Shown: positions 4,671-6,199 of the stretch, piece by piece | Position numbering within the stretch: position 1 is the first letter of the stretch | Layout of the letters: each line of letters opens with the position of its first letter | Origin: an uncultured Devosia sp. | GTDB taxonomy: Bacteria > Pseudomonadota > Alphaproteobacteria > Rhizobiales > Devosiaceae | Direction of reading: 5' to 3' | DNA: 6,199 nucleotides | Assembly (NCBI GenBank): GCA_946481445.1 | Contig: CAMLOA010000134.1 | Coordinates: 1 to 6,199 of the forward strand | Notes under the pieces: model-generated | What the model was told of the DNA's origin: nothing | The model's database searches: none | Seen by the model: the letters and a program-made list of their open reading frames with translations, nothing else | Translations under genes and position numbers: made by a program

Positions 4671-6199
4671 CTAGTTCAGCCGGCCGCTGGCATGGGCCAG
4701 CGTCGTGTAGACCTTGCCGCGGTCCGAGAGCAGGTATTCACGTGTTTCCGCGGCCGGACGCGGGCCGGCGGCGGCGCGCTTCAGCAGTTGCTCGAATTCG
4801 CTCATATAGGCCTGTGCGGTGCGGGCGAATTCGGGTTCGCGCTGCAGCTTCTTGCGCACTTCGTCATAGGTGCCCTGGCCGGCCAGCGTATAGATCCGGC
4901 GCGAGAACACATTGGACTCGCCGGCCTGGTAGCGGGCCCAGGCGTCGGCCAGCGCGGCGTCGTCGATCGAGCGGGCAATCTCTTCGGTCAGGCCCGAAAG
5001 GCTGGCCTGCTGCGGCTGGGGCTGGGCGCCCTGCTGCTTGGCGGACGCGTTGCGCAGGACGTCACGCAGCCAGCCACCATCACCCTGCTGGGCGACTTCG
5101 GGCTCTGCCTGGCGTGCCGGCTCGGGCTGGCGCACGGACTCGGGCTGCCGGACCGGCTCGGGCTGCCGCTCGATGGTCCGGATCGGGTCGATCAGGACCT
5201 GGCGAGCCGGCTCGGGGCGATAGGTTTCGCGGACCGGTTCCGGCTGGCGCGGCGGCTGGTAGGCCGGCGGCTCGGGCTGGCGCGGGGCAGGGCGGACCGC
5301 AGCCGCGCGGCGGTCGTTGAGGTCGTGCGTCGCCGGCTGGCTGCGCACGATGGCGTTGAGTTCGCTGAGGGCCTCGATCTGCTCGGCAACGACGCGGCGC
5401 ATGGCGGCGGCGCTGGCGCGGGTCTCCTCGGGCAGCTCGTTGACGCCACGTGCCAGTTCGGCGCGTGTGGCCTCCAGTTCGCTGCCCACCTCGCGCGCCG
5501 TCTCGCGCATGGCGCGGGCGGTTTCGGCGAAGCGCTGGGTGGCTTCCTCGATGGCGCGCTGCATCTCGGTGACCATCTGCTGCTGGGCCTGCTGCAGCGC
5601 CATGTTGGCGCGGCGGCCCTCGGCGTCCGCCGTGCTGCGGAAATCGCCGAGGCGTTCGGTGACTTCGCCCGAGGTCTCGTCCAGGGCCTGGCGGAAGGTG
5701 CCGGTGGTCTGGTCGATCGTGTTGCGCAGCTGGCTGGTATTGCTGGCGATCGCGTTACGCACCGAGTTGGTGCTGTCGCTGATCGTGTCGGCCAGGGTGC
5801 TGGTGGTCGAGGTGAGGACGTCGGTGACACTGCCGGCCGTCGAAGCCAGCACGTCGCTGACCTTGGCGGCATTTTCTTCCAGCACGGCGTTGACCTGGCC
5901 AGTCTGGTCGTTGAGGGCCATCCGCACCGAGGAGGCGGTCTGGCTGAGCGCTGCGGCGGCGGCCTCGGCCGCGCGCTGGACGGCATTGTCGACCTGCGCC
6001 GCATTGCTCGACAGGGTCGAGTTGAAGCGCTCATTGGTGGTGTAGAGCGCGTCGTTCACCGAGCTGGTCGAGGCCTCGATGGCGCCGGTAATGGTGCTGG
6101 TGGTCTGTTCGAGCGTCTGCACCACGGTGCCGGTCGTGGCCGTCAGCGCCTCGTCCATGGCGCGGCGGGCGCCGATCAGGCGGCGTTCGGTATCGTTGA
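4671..6199 (-). CDS. Large hendecad-repeat coiled-coil protein, C-terminal part (partial)
   Basis: The reading frame is open to the right edge, so the start lies outside the window; an in-frame ATG at 6158 is not a likely true start because the repeat pattern continues through it. Residues below are counted from that Met. From about -9 to 177 the chain is made of 17 consecutive 11-residue units, with an aliphatic (mostly Leu/Ile) at position 4, a small residue (Thr/Ala/Ser) at 8 and an aliphatic at 11. Three more units stay in phase to about 210, and a charged helical stretch runs to 272. A proline-rich linker (289-354) repeats RQPEP(V/A). The last 110 residues (386-495) form a compact domain with DAWARYQAGESNVFSRRIYT (405-424), DEVRKKLQ (432-439) and YLLSDRGKVYTTLAHASGRL (475-494). 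I recall similar ends on very large rhizobial proteins, often labelled apolipoprotein- or kinesin-like without functional proof. No transmembrane span or enzyme motif is visible in this part. A structural or envelope/polar scaffold role is only a guess. Confidence 0.85.
   Translation of the reverse strand, partial: NDTERRLIGARRAMDEALTATTGTVVQTLEQTTSTITGAIEASTSSVNDALYTTNERFNSTLSSNAAQVDNAVQRAAEAAAAALSQTASSVRMALNDQTGQVNAVLEENAAKVSDVLASTAGSVTDVLTSTTSTLADTISDSTNSVRNAIASNTSQLRNTIDQTTGTFRQALDETSGEVTERLGDFRSTADAEGRRANMALQQAQQQMVTEMQRAIEEATQRFAETARAMRETAREVGSELEATRAELARGVNELPEETRASAAAMRRVVAEQIEALSELNAIVRSQPATHDLNDRRAAAVRPAPRQPEPPAYQPPRQPEPVRETYRPEPARQVLIDPIRTIERQPEPVRQPESVRQPEPARQAEPEVAQQGDGGWLRDVLRNASAKQQGAQPQPQQASLSGLTEEIARSIDDAALADAWARYQAGESNVFSRRIYTLAGQGTYDEVRKKLQREPEFARTAQAYMSEFEQLLKRAAAGPRPAAETREYLLSDRGKVYTTLAHASGRLN
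5097..5294 (-). repeat. Region coding a degenerate RQPEP(V/A) proline-rich repeat
   Basis: The translated segment contains at least seven variants of RQPEP, RPEP, RQPES or RQAEP within 66 residues. On the + strand this shows as repeated CTCGGGCTG-type words between 5097 and 5294. It separates the coiled coil from the C-terminal domain and is most simply a flexible spacer. Confidence 0.7.
5529..6188 (-). repeat. 33-bp-period array coding hendecad (11-residue) repeats
   Basis: Seventeen clear units fill 5628-6188, for example VQTLEQTTSTI, TGAIEASTSSV, SDVLASTAGSV, RNAIASNTSQL and RQALDETSGEV. Three weaker ones (ending DAEGRRANMAL, QQAQQQMVTEM, QRAIEEATQRF) extend to 5529 without breaking phase. 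The units differ in DNA sequence, so this is an old, selected protein repeat and not a recent tandem expansion. The array reaches the right edge and probably continues. Confidence 0.85.

Noticed and set aside
5317..6045. 242-codon + strand open frame opposite the coiled-coil gene
   Set aside because: It is the complement of the 33-bp periodic array; its Ser/Val/Ala-rich product just mirrors the repeat.
4671..6158. Methyl-accepting chemotaxis protein, suggested by the Thr/Ala/Gln-rich helical repeats
   Set aside because: The MCP hairpin-tip signature and heptad methylation helices are absent, repeats are 11-mers, and the protein ends in an unrelated domain.
5529..6188. 33-bp periodic DNA as a possible CRISPR-like or minisatellite array
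   Set aside because: Units have no constant repeat sequence and no spacers; periodicity comes from the encoded 11-residue pattern in one open frame.

Overview
This GC-rich window has few gaps between genes. It looks like chromosomal DNA of an alphaproteobacterium, most likely a Hyphomicrobiales member of the Devosia type. That placement is inference: it rests on codon use, the style of the glycosyltransferase and diguanylate cyclase, and a C-terminal domain I associate with very large rhizobial coiled-coil proteins. No RNA gene, insertion sequence, CRISPR array, phage gene or toxin/defence cassette is visible.

Layout. On the + strand lie a GT4-type glycosyltransferase (128-1168) and two tandem, clearly paralogous 12-helix MFS permeases (1260-2441 and 2537-3730). 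On the - strand, convergent to these, lie a small membrane-anchored GGDEF diguanylate cyclase (3761-4510) and, upstream of it, the 3' end of a long coiled-coil protein (4671 to beyond the right edge). A strong intrinsic terminator at 4618-4646, pointing left, ends the coiled-coil gene, so the cyclase probably has its own promoter in 4511-4617. The 30 bases between the second permease and the cyclase hold no convincing terminator.

How the genes relate. The permease pair is a tandem duplication: the order of helices and loops is the same, 84 of 145 aligned residues are identical in the N-terminal half (counted by hand), and there are perfect DNA matches up to 39 bp. The leader of the first permease contains a perfect 16-bp palindrome and a hairpin that overlaps the only Shine-Dalgarno-like stretch, so control of this gene is plausible. 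The glycosyltransferase, the permeases and the cyclase share no obvious pathway.

The most unusual item is the partial coiled-coil protein. It carries an almost perfectly phased array of 11-residue (hendecad) repeats that runs off the window, followed by a proline-rich QPEP linker and a compact C-terminal domain. I see no evidence of a wholly new multi-gene system here.
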